This document shows positions 1 to 5,914 of a stretch of 7,208 bases of DNA, in pieces; position 1 is the first letter of the stretch; every line of letters begins with the position of its first letter. The position numbers and the translations under genes are program-made. The stretch is from the NCBI GenBank assembly GCA_964438605.1, contig CAYTKT010000070.1, forward strand, positions 1 through 7,208, in the 5' to 3' direction. Under the pieces are notes generated by a model. That model saw nothing but the letters and a program-made list of their open reading frames with translations, searched no databases and was not told the DNA's origin. The stretch comes from Alangreenwoodia sp964438605 (GTDB lineage Bacteria > Bacillota > Clostridia > Peptostreptococcales > Anaerovoracaceae).

Positions 1-103
1 TCCTATCTTTTGCGAATGGTCGTGCGATATTCCAAAAGTGGCGGGAACCTACCGTTGTCAAAAGAAAAATAAGAACCTCTCTACGGAAATGTTTTGCTCC
101 TGT
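1..103. other. Window-edge stretch with no recognisable gene
   Basis: I see no supportable gene here. On the plus strand, frame 1 is open from the window edge to a TAA at 70-72 (23 codons), so it could be the last residues of an upstream gene. The terminase large subunit is the gene expected upstream of a phage portal, but the residues match no terminase ending I know. The stretch is AT-rich and leads into the toxin-antitoxin promoter. Confidence 0.4.
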
Positions 104-132
104 TCGCTTGCTTTTTTAAATCGCTTGCTTTT
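104..132. repeat. 12-bp direct repeat overlapping the toxin-antitoxin promoter (probable operator)
   Basis: TCGCTTGCTTTT occurs at 104-115 and again at 121-132, a period of 17 bp. The second copy covers the predicted -35 hexamer of the toxin-antitoxin promoter. RelB/DinJ antitoxins carry a ribbon-helix-helix fold that binds repeated sites in its own promoter and represses the operon, more tightly when the toxin is bound. The repeats are seen directly; their operator role is inferred from position and family knowledge. Confidence 0.55.
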
Positions 133-153
133 CGCAGGTGAATCGCATATAAT
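125..153 (+). promoter_or_regulatory. Sigma-A-type promoter of the toxin-antitoxin operon
   Basis: A perfect -10 box TATAAT lies at 148-153, exactly 17 bp downstream of a partial -35 box TTGCTT at 125-130 (TTG conserved). Transcription would begin near 160, very close to the ribosome binding site AGGAGG at 160-165, so the leader would be extremely short. The -35 box lies within a 12-bp direct repeat, which suggests autorepression by the antitoxin. Confidence 0.6.
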
Positions 154-173
154 ATGGGCAGGAGGTGACTGGT

Positions 174-479
174 ATGGCAAGAACATCAAATGTATTCGCC
201 CGCGTAGAGCCTGAGATCAAAGAACAGGCAGAGCAGGTGCTTGAAAAACTGGGAATCCCCATGTCCAACGCGATCGGCATGTTTCTGCGCCAGGTGGTGT
301 TACAGCAGGGAATTCCCTTTGAAATGAAACTGCCGAAAAAGATGCCTCGAAGCGTTTCCTCCCTTACGAAGGAGCAGTTTGATGAGGAGATTGGCAAGGG
401 CATGGAGGATGTGAGAGCGGGAAAGGTGTATTCGGCGGATGCCGTGGAAGCTGAGATGCACCGGGATTACGGGATATGA
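174..479 (+). CDS. RelB/DinJ-family type II antitoxin
   Basis: This 101-residue protein is the antitoxin of a type II toxin-antitoxin pair. The N-terminal ~50 residues have the DinJ/RelB pattern: an ARTSNVFARVEPEIKEQAE strand-helix start, then LGIPMSNAIGMFLRQVV and GIPFEM. This forms the ribbon-helix-helix DNA-binding dimer. The remaining half is charged and poor in hydrophobics (SLTKEQFDEEIGKGMEDVRAGK), as expected for the toxin-wrapping tail. I chose ATG 174 because AGGAGG at 160-165 sits 8 nt upstream; a GTG at 165 overlaps that site and is unlikely. Its stop codon overlaps the toxin start (ATGA at 476-479), so the two are translationally coupled. It should neutralise the toxin in the cytoplasm and repress its own promoter through the upstream direct repeats. 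The family is clear; which subfamily (RelB or DinJ) is less certain. Confidence 0.9.
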   Translation: MARTSNVFARVEPEIKEQAEQVLEKLGIPMSNAIGMFLRQVVLQQGIPFEMKLPKKMPRSVSSLTKEQFDEEIGKGMEDVRAGKVYSADAVEAEMHRDYGI

Positions 480-805
480 AATGGACCGTTCGATATTCCG
501 ATCACGCAAGGCAGGACTTAAGAGAAATTTACGAATATCTCTCCAATACATTTCTTGCTTTTAAAACGGCATCGGGTCAGACCGCACGGATTATGAAAAG
601 AATTCGTTCTCTCGAAGAGATGCCAATGCGCTATCGACTTTATGAGAAGGAGCCGTGGCATTCGCAGGGACTACGATTTTTCCCCGTAGATAACTATTTG
701 GTGCTTTATCTGACCAATGAAGCAGAACACTCTGTTACGGTTGTCCGCATTATGTACAAAGGTCGGGATATCGACAGACAACTTAGTGAAACAATGGAAC
801 TGTAA
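476..805 (+). CDS. RelE/ParE-family toxin of a type II toxin-antitoxin system
   Basis: This complete 109-residue protein has the RelE/ParE fold pattern. It starts with a strand (KWTVRYSDHARQDLREIYEYL) and two helices containing RIMKRIRSLEEMPMRYRLY. It continues with the beta-sheet core WHSQGLRFFPVDNYLVLYL and ends in VVRIMYKGRDIDRQL, a characteristic C-terminus for the Bacillota branch of the family. RelE-like members cut mRNA on the ribosome and ParE-like members poison gyrase; sequence by eye does not decide which applies here. The start overlaps the antitoxin stop by 4 nt, the usual coupling that keeps antitoxin in excess. A hairpin terminator follows 23 nt after the stop, so the pair appears to be its own transcription unit, separate from the phage head genes. 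No truncation or frameshift is visible. Confidence 0.9.
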   Translation: MKWTVRYSDHARQDLREIYEYLSNTFLAFKTASGQTARIMKRIRSLEEMPMRYRLYEKEPWHSQGLRFFPVDNYLVLYLTNEAEHSVTVVRIMYKGRDIDRQLSETMEL

Positions 806-828
806 AATCAACGGATCCATTTTGAGAG

Positions 829-854
829 GCGTCTACCGAAAGGCAGGCGCTTTT
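829..854 (+). terminator. Rho-independent terminator after the toxin gene
   Basis: GCGTCTACC (829-837) pairs with GGCAGGCGC (842-850) around a GAAA tetraloop. The 9-position stem has one T-G pair and one A-C mismatch and is followed by TTTT at 851-854. It would end the toxin-antitoxin transcript before the portal gene, although late phage transcription coming from upstream would have to pass it. The short U run makes it a moderate terminator. Confidence 0.6.
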
Positions 855-889
855 CTTACGCCCATTTTTCATAAGAAAGGAGGCATTTT

Positions 890-2122
890 ATGGGAATCTT
901 CAGCGGACTTTTTAAGTCCCGAGACCATCCGAAAGACTCGACGGCTGGCAGCGGATACACCTTTTACCTGGGAGGCAGCACGTCCGGGAAAACCGTGACG
1001 GAGCGCTCCGCCATGCAGATGACGGCGGTGTATTCCTGCGTGCGGATACTGGCGGAGGCGATAGCCGGACTTCCGCTCCAGCTTTACCGTTACACAGATA
1101 GCGGCAGCAAGGAAAAAGCCATCGACCATCCGCTGTATCCCATCCTGCATGACGAGCCGAACCCGGAGATGACCAGCTTCATCTTCCGTGAGACGCTCAT
1201 GACGCACCTGCTCCTGTGGGGCAACGCTTACGCGCAGATCATGCGCAACGGCAAGGGCGAGGTGGTGGCGCTGTACCCGCTCATGCCCAACCGCATGACG
1301 GTGGACCGGGACGAGCACGGGCGGCTTTCCTACGCATACCTCAAGCAGTCGGACGACGGCTCGGACAGGAAGGAAGGCACGGTGATCCTGACCCCATACG
1401 ACGTCCTGCACATCCCCGGCCTCGACTTTGACGGGCTTGTGGGATATTCCCCGATCGCCATGGCAAGAAACGCGCTAGGTTTAACCATGTCATCCGAAGA
1501 ATACGGCAGCAAATTCTTTGAACACGGCGCGACGCCATCTGGAGTGTTGGAACATCCCGGAGTAATAAAGAATCCCGAACGGTTGCGCGATAGTTGGCAA
1601 TCGACGTTTGGGGGCAGCGGAAACGCCAACAAAGTAGCTGTATTAGAGGAAGGCATGAAATATACTCCAATCTCCATCTCGCCGGAGCAGGCGCAGTTTT
1701 TGGAGACAAGGAAGTTTCAGATCGATGAGATCGCAGGGATCTTCCGCGTGCCGCCGCATATGGTGGGGGATCTTGAGAAGTCGAGTTTTAGTAATATCGA
1801 ACAGCAGAGTCTGGAGTTTGTAAAATACACCCTCGACCCATGGGTCTGCCGCTGGGAGCAGGCGATGAACCGCTCCCTCCTGAATGAATCGGAAAAGAAA
1901 AACTACTTCGTCAAGTTCAATGTGGACGGTCTTTTGCGCGGGGACTACGAAAGCAGGATGAACGGCTACGCAGTGGGCAGACAAAACGGCTGGCTCTCCG
2001 CCAACGACATAAGAGAACTGGAGAACATGGACCGAATCCCAAAGGAAGAAGGCGGCGACCTTTATCTGATTAACGGCAATATGTTGCCTTTGCGCGATGC
2101 GGGAGCCTTTTATGTAAAGTAA
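890..2122 (+). CDS. Phage portal protein (HK97 gp3-like)
   Basis: This 410-residue protein is a portal of the HK97 family (Phage_portal). It forms the dodecameric ring at one capsid vertex through which DNA is packaged and ejected, and which docks terminase and then the neck. Family signatures in order are TERSAMQMTAVYSCVRILAEAIAGLPL (about residues 37-63, near the N-terminus), HPLYPILHDEPNPEM (80-94), LLLWGNAYAQIMRN (107-120), a GLVGYSPI stretch near 185-190, and DEIAGIFRVPPHMVGDLEKS followed by FSNIEQQSLEFVKYTLDPW toward the C-terminus. Length is normal. ATG 890 has an excellent site AAGGAGG (877-883) 6 nt upstream. It is the first gene of the head module, with 78 nt before the protease. 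Base composition falls sharply near 1475 and recovers after about 1690 with no break in the reading frame, which suggests intragenic recombination with a related phage. Confidence 0.95.
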   Translation: MGIFSGLFKSRDHPKDSTAGSGYTFYLGGSTSGKTVTERSAMQMTAVYSCVRILAEAIAGLPLQLYRYTDSGSKEKAIDHPLYPILHDEPNPEMTSFIFRETLMTHLLLWGNAYAQIMRNGKGEVVALYPLMPNRMTVDRDEHGRLSYAYLKQSDDGSDRKEGTVILTPYDVLHIPGLDFDGLVGYSPIAMARNALGLTMSSEEYGSKFFEHGATPSGVLEHPGVIKNPERLRDSWQSTFGGSGNANKVAVLEEGMKYTPISISPEQAQFLETRKFQIDEIAGIFRVPPHMVGDLEKSSFSNIEQQSLEFVKYTLDPWVCRWEQAMNRSLLNESEKKNYFVKFNVDGLLRGDYESRMNGYAVGRQNGWLSANDIRELENMDRIPKEEGGDLYLINGNMLPLRDAGAFYVK

Positions 2123-2180
2123 GTCATTCGGTGGAGTTTGTCGCGATCCCATCGCAAAAGGACGAGAGGAAGCTTACGAG

Positions 2181-2190
2181 AAAGGAGGAG
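2181..2190 (+). promoter_or_regulatory. Ribosome binding site deciding the protease start
   Basis: AAAGGAGGAG lies 10 nt before ATG 2201. The frame is open further upstream to a TTG at 2138, but that codon has no binding site and the added residues are basic and unlike the family, so ATG 2201 is preferred. Confidence 0.7.
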
Positions 2191-2200
2191 GAACAACCCG

Positions 2201-2966
2201 ATGAATCAATTCTGGAAATGGGTGAGAAACGAATCGCCCGGAGAGGAAGAAGCAGAGAACCGGACACTGTACCTGGACGGCACCATAGCAGAGAGATCCT
2301 GGTACGAGGACGACGTTACCCCTGAGAGATTCCAAGAAGAACTCATGGGAGGCACGGGACCCATCACGGTCTGGATTCACAGCCCGGGCGGCGACTGTGT
2401 GGCGGCGAGCCGCATCTACACCATGCTCATGGACTGCCCAAGCGACGTGACCGTAAAAATTGACGGCATCGCGGCGAGCGCGGCGAGCGTCATCGCCATG
2501 GCGGGAACCGAAGTGCTGATGTCGCCCACGGCGATGATGATGCTTCATAATCCTGCCACGATCGCGGCGGGAGACCATGAGGAGATGCAAAAAGCCATCG
2601 AGATGCTTGGTGAGGTCAAGGAGAGTATCCTTAACGCCTACGAGAGCAAGACAGGACTTTCCAGAGCGAAACTGTCGCATCTGATGGATGAGGAAACCTG
2701 GATGAACGCGAAAAAGGCGATGGAGCTGGGATTTGCGGACGGCATTTTAGGAGAGGATAACCCCCCGCGCAAAGGACCTTTTGCCTTATGCTTTCTCGGC
2801 GAGGGCCGCGCAGGCAAGCCTTATGAACCAGCTTACCGCAAGGGCACGGCAGGAGAAGAAAGCCGTTTGCATGGCAGAGCCTGAGCAGGAAGAAGCCACC
2901 AAACCCATGGGGCGCTCGGTCGATGAACTGAAGGAGCGCCTTTTCGCCATCAGAAATTTTATGTAA
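2201..2966 (+). CDS. ClpP-like prohead protease (HK97 gp4-type role), frameshifted near residue 187
   Basis: This serine protease of the ClpP/SppA fold processes the capsid protein's scaffold region during prohead maturation. The core is complete: HSPGGD (60-65), GIAASAASVIAMAG with catalytic Ser93 (89-102), MMMLHNPAT with catalytic His116, and DEETWMNAKKAMELGFADG (163-181), which supplies the likely acidic residue (E165 or D163). As read, the frame ends at 2884 (227 residues) with a non-family tail after GEDNP. Skipping one base in the C6 run at 2761-2766 restores a family-like ending: RAKDLLPYAFSARAAQASLM leading to RSVDELKERLFAIRNFM and a TAA at 2964-2966, about 254 residues in total. Because the catalytic core precedes the shift, even the short form could be active. 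Start ATG 2201 has AAAGGAGGAG upstream. The capsid gene follows after 16 nt. Confidence 0.9.
2761..2766 (+). other. Frameshift site in the protease gene (C6 run)
   Basis: The frame carrying the catalytic core enters this run as AAC CCC CCG. The frame that encodes the conserved C-terminal segment corresponds to AAC CCC CGC GCA, that is, five Cs. One extra C therefore explains the break. Possible causes are a real mutation, a homopolymer sequencing error or, less likely, +1 ribosomal slippage at CCC-C. Confidence 0.8.
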
Positions 2967-2967
2967 C

Positions 2968-2974
2968 AGGAGGG
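2968..2974 (+). promoter_or_regulatory. Ribosome binding site deciding the capsid protein start
   Basis: AGGAGGG at 2968-2974 is 8 nt before ATG 2983 but only 2 nt before the in-frame ATG 2977, so 2983 is the better start. ATG 3032, where the long open frame begins, has no binding site in front of it. Confidence 0.65.
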
Positions 2975-2982
2975 AAATGACC

Positions 2983-4165
2983 ATGACGATCATCGAAATG
3001 AGAGAAAAACGGGCCAAGCTGTGGAAACACCATGGAAGGCTTTCTCGATACCCACAGAAACGACAAAGGCGTCTTGTCCGCAGAGGACGACGCCACCTAC
3101 TCGGAGATGGAACAGGATTTAAACGACCTTTCCCGTGAGATCCGCCGCATGGAACGAAAGGATGCGATCGAAGCGCAGCTGTCCCAACCGGTGGAAAAAC
3201 CGCTGACGACGACCCCGCAGCACCCGATACAGCCGGAGAGAAGTGGGCGGGCATCGAACGCCTACCGGGAGGATTTCGGCAGGCACCTTAGAGGCAGGCC
3301 TCTCCTCCATAACGTACTGTCTGAAAGTTCAGATTCGGACGGCGGGTATCTGGTGCCGGAGGAGTTTGAGAATCAGATTGTGCAGGGCCTGGACGAATCC
3401 AACGTGATTCGCAGCCTTGCGAAGGTGATCACCACCAATAGCGACCGCAAGATCCCTCTCTCTGTGGGGCACTCGAAGGCAGCATGGACTGCCGAGAACG
3501 CGGAATTCAAAGAAAGCAACCCCACCTTCGGGCAAAAAGAGATCGATGCCTACAAGCTAACGGATATCATCCGCCTCAGCGTGGAACTTTTACAGGACGC
3601 GGCGTTCCCGCTGGAAGAGTATCTCGCGAAGGAATTTGCCAGAGCTTTTGGCATTGCCGAAGAGCAGGCATTCTGTGTGGGAAGTGGAAGCGGACAGCCT
3701 ACCGTCCTCTTTACCGAACACGGAGGTACGCTCGGCGTTACGGCCGCCGCAAGCAACGCGATGACTGCCGATGAACTCATCAACCTAGTCTACGCGCTGA
3801 AAGCTCCGTATCGCAGAAACGCGAAGTTTTTGATGAACGATGCGACCATTTCCGCCATTCGGAAACTGAAGGACGGCAACGGCGTTTATTTATGGCAGCC
3901 GGCCCTTCAGCAGGCAGGCCAGCCGGATAAACTGCTCGGCTACGAACTGTATACCTCGCCTTATGCGCCTACCATGGCCGCAGGGGCCTATGTCGTAGCG
4001 TTTGGTGATTTTCGTAACTACTGGATCGCAGACCGCGCAGGGAGAACCATTCAAAGACTGAACGAACTGTATAGCACAAATGGCCAGGTAGGATTTCTTG
4101 CGACCGAGCGTGTAGACGGCAAAGTAATCCTGGCAGAAGGCATCAAGCTGTTGCAGATGAAATAA
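2983..4165 (+). CDS. Major capsid protein, HK97 gp5 family, frameshifted near its N-terminus
   Basis: This is the shell-forming protein of the phage head, with an HK97 fold. The N-terminal ~90 residues are a helical delta (scaffold) region rich in charged residues (EMEQDLNDLSREIRRMERKD), normally removed by the protease. The shell domain begins around SESSDSDGGYLVPEEFENQIV and contains AYKLTDIIRLSVELLQDA, EEQAFCVGSGSGQPT, APYRRNAKFLMNDATISAIRKL, KLLGYELYTSPYAPT and VAFGDFRNYWIADRAGRTIQ. It ends with VDGKVILAEGIKLLQMK. From ATG 2983 (binding site AGGAGGG) the frame reads TIIEMREKRAKLW and then breaks at the AAA run 3025-3027, hitting TGA at 3136-3138. Dropping one A gives KLWNTMEGFLDTHRN, the usual family N-terminus, and joins the long frame that opens at 3032. 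The restored protein has 393 residues, a normal length. As written, only a 51-residue peptide would be made from the proper start. Confidence 0.93.
3025..3027 (+). other. Frameshift site in the major capsid gene (AAA run)
   Basis: TGG AAA CAC CAT as written should be TGG AAC ACC ATG to continue into the capsid frame, so one extra A is present. No slippery codon that favours +1 slippage is visible, which argues against programmed frameshifting here and for a mutation or base-calling error. Confidence 0.8.
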
Positions 4166-4181
4166 TTAGGGAGATGATAAT

Positions 4182-4538
4182 ATGAGTGATTATAACGCAA
4201 AGAATTATCATGCCCAGGGCGCGGAAGAGTTCCACATCGGCGGGAAAATCGTACTGGAACCGGGCGCGGACATTTCCGAGTTGGTGAAAGCGTCGGAAAC
4301 AATTAACGATTACTTTTTTCCGCTGCATTTAGGCGACAAGTACAGCGGCCAAAATATAACGGTGCAGCGCACGAGCGGCGAGGGTGGCACGGAAAAGACC
4401 GAACAGGACCAGGACTGGGTACTCAGACTTACAGACGGCAGCGCGACGGTATTTACTTTTAAAATCCAGGAAGAAGAAACGCCATTCTTGACGTTATCAT
4501 TCTCCGAAGCGACGTTAAAACCGAAAGAAGAAGAATAA
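4182..4538 (+). CDS. Phage head fiber/decoration-like protein
   Basis: This 118-residue acidic protein sits directly after the capsid gene, the usual place for a head decoration or head-fiber protein. The first ~35 residues (SDYNAKNYHAQGAEEFHIGG, then KIVLEPGADISEL) match the short pattern seen at the start of phage head fiber proteins, where an NY..QG motif is followed by IGG and a strand with GA. The rest (INDYFFPLHLGDKYSGQNIT, then WVLRLTDGSATVFTFKIQEE and LTLSFSEATL) looks like a small beta-sandwich and resembles C-terminal domains in other phage proteins at this locus, possibly exposed on the head surface. The start is supported by AGGGAG 8 nt upstream; 16 nt separate it from the capsid stop. 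No signal peptide or membrane segment is present. Family assignment is from memory of the pattern and is moderate; the role on the virion is inferred. Confidence 0.65.
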   Translation: MSDYNAKNYHAQGAEEFHIGGKIVLEPGADISELVKASETINDYFFPLHLGDKYSGQNITVQRTSGEGGTEKTEQDQDWVLRLTDGSATVFTFKIQEEETPFLTLSFSEATLKPKEEE

Positions 4539-4563
4539 ACACATTGAAAAGGGGGCCGCGACA

Positions 4564-4839
4564 ATGTTGGTAAGCTTAGACGAAGCAAAAAACTATCTGA
4601 GAATTGACTACGACGACGAGGATGAACTAATAAACAATCTTATCCCAGGCGCGGAACGGTTGTGTATGGACGTTCTCAGGACAGACGACCCGCAAGAGCT
4701 AGCCAACGCGGAAAACGCACGGGTCGCGGTCCTCTTTACGATCGCTTATTTCTACGAACACCGCGAAGAGGCCGACCACCATGCCTTGACGCTGACGCTA
4801 CGGGCACTGCTATTTGGCAGCCGAAAGGCGGGATTTTAG
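4564..4839 (+). CDS. Head-tail connector protein (HK97 gp6-like)
   Basis: This 91-residue protein belongs to the gp6-like connector family (Phage_connect_1, the putative DNA-packaging family). It oligomerises as a ring beneath the portal and starts the neck after DNA packaging. The family pattern is clear: VSLDEAKNYLRIDYDDEDEL at the N-terminus, NNLIPGAERLCMDVL, then a helical VAVLFTIAYFYEHREEAD and a C-terminal LTLTLRALLFGSRKAGF, which reads as the usual LRALLFS.R ending. Length is typical. A purine-rich site AAAAGGGGG (4547-4555) precedes ATG 4564. The stop TAG at 4837-4839 touches the next start at 4840, so the two are coupled. Confidence 0.9.
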   Translation: MLVSLDEAKNYLRIDYDDEDELINNLIPGAERLCMDVLRTDDPQELANAENARVAVLFTIAYFYEHREEADHHALTLTLRALLFGSRKAGF

Positions 4840-5181
4840 ATGAATATTGCCTTACTGAATACCAAAATCACCCTACAAAAAAACACCGTAGAAGTGGACG
4901 AATACGGAAATCACAAAGCAGCATGGCAGGATTATTATACCTGCCATGCCACCGTATCAAACGAACATCGAACGGGAACGGAGCAGCAAGCCGCCGGAGA
5001 AACCGTAAATCACGAAATGATGAACTTTACGATCCGGTGGTGTAAAGCAGTTGATAGAATCGACACGAAAAATTTTCGGATTCTCTACAATGAAAACATT
5101 TACAACATCGACGAGATAGACCGTAGCAATAACCGCAGGCGCAATATCAAATTATATGCAAAGAAGGTGGACCGGGAATGA
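4840..5181 (+). CDS. Phage head-tail adaptor (SPP1 gp16 / Phage_H_T_join family)
   Basis: This 113-residue protein forms the second ring of the neck (head-closure or stopper role) between connector and tail. Recognisable pieces are NTKITLQKNTVEVDEYGNHK at the N-terminus, WQDYYTCHATVSNEH, a strand MMNFTIRWCKAVDRID, and FRILYNENIYNIDEIDRSNN near the C-terminus. The last is the family's hallmark turn, F.i.y....Y.I..id. Length is normal. The start abuts the upstream stop, and the stop overlaps the next start by 4 nt (ATGA at 5178-5181). This is the expected slot after the connector. Confidence 0.88.
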   Translation: MNIALLNTKITLQKNTVEVDEYGNHKAAWQDYYTCHATVSNEHRTGTEQQAAGETVNHEMMNFTIRWCKAVDRIDTKNFRILYNENIYNIDEIDRSNNRRRNIKLYAKKVDRE

Positions 5182-5561
5182 GTAGCAGCAGAGTAACAAT
5201 CGACAACCTAGCGAACGCAGTGAATCAGGCGTTACAAGAATACAATGATATATCAACCGAAGCAGTAAAACGCGTCGCAAAGGAAACCGCCGACAGCGTA
5301 AAAAATGACATCAAACAGAACGCGCCGAAGGATACCGGCGGTTATTCCCGCAGTTGGGCCGTGAAAAAGCAGAAAGAAACCGCGAAATCGGTTTCTTACG
5401 TCGTGCATTCCAAAGACCGGTATCAATTAACTCACCTGCTTGAGTTTGGACACGGCCTGCGCGGGGGTGGCTACGTATCGCCAAGGCCGCATATCGCACA
5501 AGCAGAACAAGCCGGAATCGAAGAATTTGAAGAAGGGATTCGGAGAGCCTTAGAAGAATGA
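5178..5561 (+). CDS. HK97 gp10-like phage protein (neck/tail completion)
   Basis: This 127-residue protein is of the HK97 gp10-like family, which lies between the adaptor and the tail terminator and is needed for joining heads to tails. Family features are a basic amphipathic N-terminal half (AVKRVAKETADSVKNDIKQN), then APKDTGGYSRSWAVKKQ, VVHSKDRYQLTHLLEFGHG, and a C-terminal SPRPHIAQAEQ with a final acidic helix. The core signature is aP.dTG.y..sw with LLEfGh and RPH, all of it present. The start overlaps the previous stop by 4 nt and has AAGAAGGTGG (5161-5170) upstream. The stop overlaps the next start by 4 nt. No lesion is visible. Confidence 0.9.
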   Translation: MSSSRVTIDNLANAVNQALQEYNDISTEAVKRVAKETADSVKNDIKQNAPKDTGGYSRSWAVKKQKETAKSVSYVVHSKDRYQLTHLLEFGHGLRGGGYVSPRPHIAQAEQAGIEEFEEGIRRALEE

Positions 5562-5914
5562 ACGTAAAAGATTTAAACGCGCTCGCATCGGAAACGGGCC
5601 TCTCGTGGGCGTATCATCATTTTAGTGAGGGCGAAGCTCCAGACCCACCGTGGGTATTGGTATCGATGCCGCGCAGCGATAATTTTTCCGCCGATGGGAC
5701 AATGTATTACGGGATCGACGAATTTCGAATCGAACTATATTGTGATTACAAAGACCCAGATGCCGAAAGCAAAGTAGAAAACGTGCTAAAAAAACATCAT
5801 ATCTTTTATGACAAAGTGGAAACATGGATCGCAAGCGAACGCTTGTATGAAACGGTTTATACCTTTGAACAGGGGGAAAGGGAACATGTCGAAATCGAAC
5901 AAAGTAAAATATAA
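5558..5914 (+). CDS. Tail-terminator-like protein
   Basis: This 118-residue soluble alpha/beta protein is in the position of the tail terminator or tail completion protein (the SPP1 gp17/HK97 gp11 slot). By family knowledge this is a hexameric ring that caps the growing tail tube and then binds the neck. Seen in the sequence are PPWVLVSMPRSDNFSADGTM, a strand YGIDEFRIELYCDY followed by DPDAESKVENVLKKH, and a late strand pair ending SERLYETVYTFEQGE. The order of strand, helix, strand and the ERLYETVYTFE ending suit this group, but sequence similarity in the family is low, so position carries much of the argument. The start overlaps the previous stop by 4 nt with no good binding site, so translation probably depends on coupling. 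It overlaps the major tail protein by 29 nt. Confidence 0.7.
   Translation: MNVKDLNALASETGLSWAYHHFSEGEAPDPPWVLVSMPRSDNFSADGTMYYGIDEFRIELYCDYKDPDAESKVENVLKKHHIFYDKVETWIASERLYETVYTFEQGEREHVEIEQSKI

Noticed and set aside
1..72. Possible C-terminus of a terminase large subunit (frame 1 open to TAA 70-72)
   Set aside because: Only 23 codons, and none of the residues match a terminase ending that I can recognise; position alone is not enough.
165..173. GTG 165 as the antitoxin start
   Set aside because: It overlaps the AGGAGG site at 160-165. ATG 174 is 8 nt after the site and gives the family-typical MARTS start.
717..998. 93-codon plus-strand open frame between toxin and portal
   Set aside because: It overlaps the toxin 3' end, the hairpin and the portal start in a different frame, and its sequence shows no protein family pattern.
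869..1411. 180-codon minus-strand open frame opposite the portal
   Set aside because: It is an antisense shadow of a GC-rich conserved gene, with histidine/arginine/valine-rich composition typical of such shadows.
2138..2200. N-terminal extension of the protease from TTG 2138
   Set aside because: There is no binding site before it, and the added residues are Arg/Lys-rich readings of the real ribosome binding region.
3018..3034. Programmed +1 frameshift in the capsid gene
   Set aside because: TGG AAA CAC has no known +1-prone codon and there is no stop codon at the site. A one-base insertion is simpler.
2631..3254. 207-codon minus-strand open frame across the protease/capsid boundary
   Set aside because: The plus strand there encodes two recognisable conserved phage proteins, and the antisense product resembles nothing.
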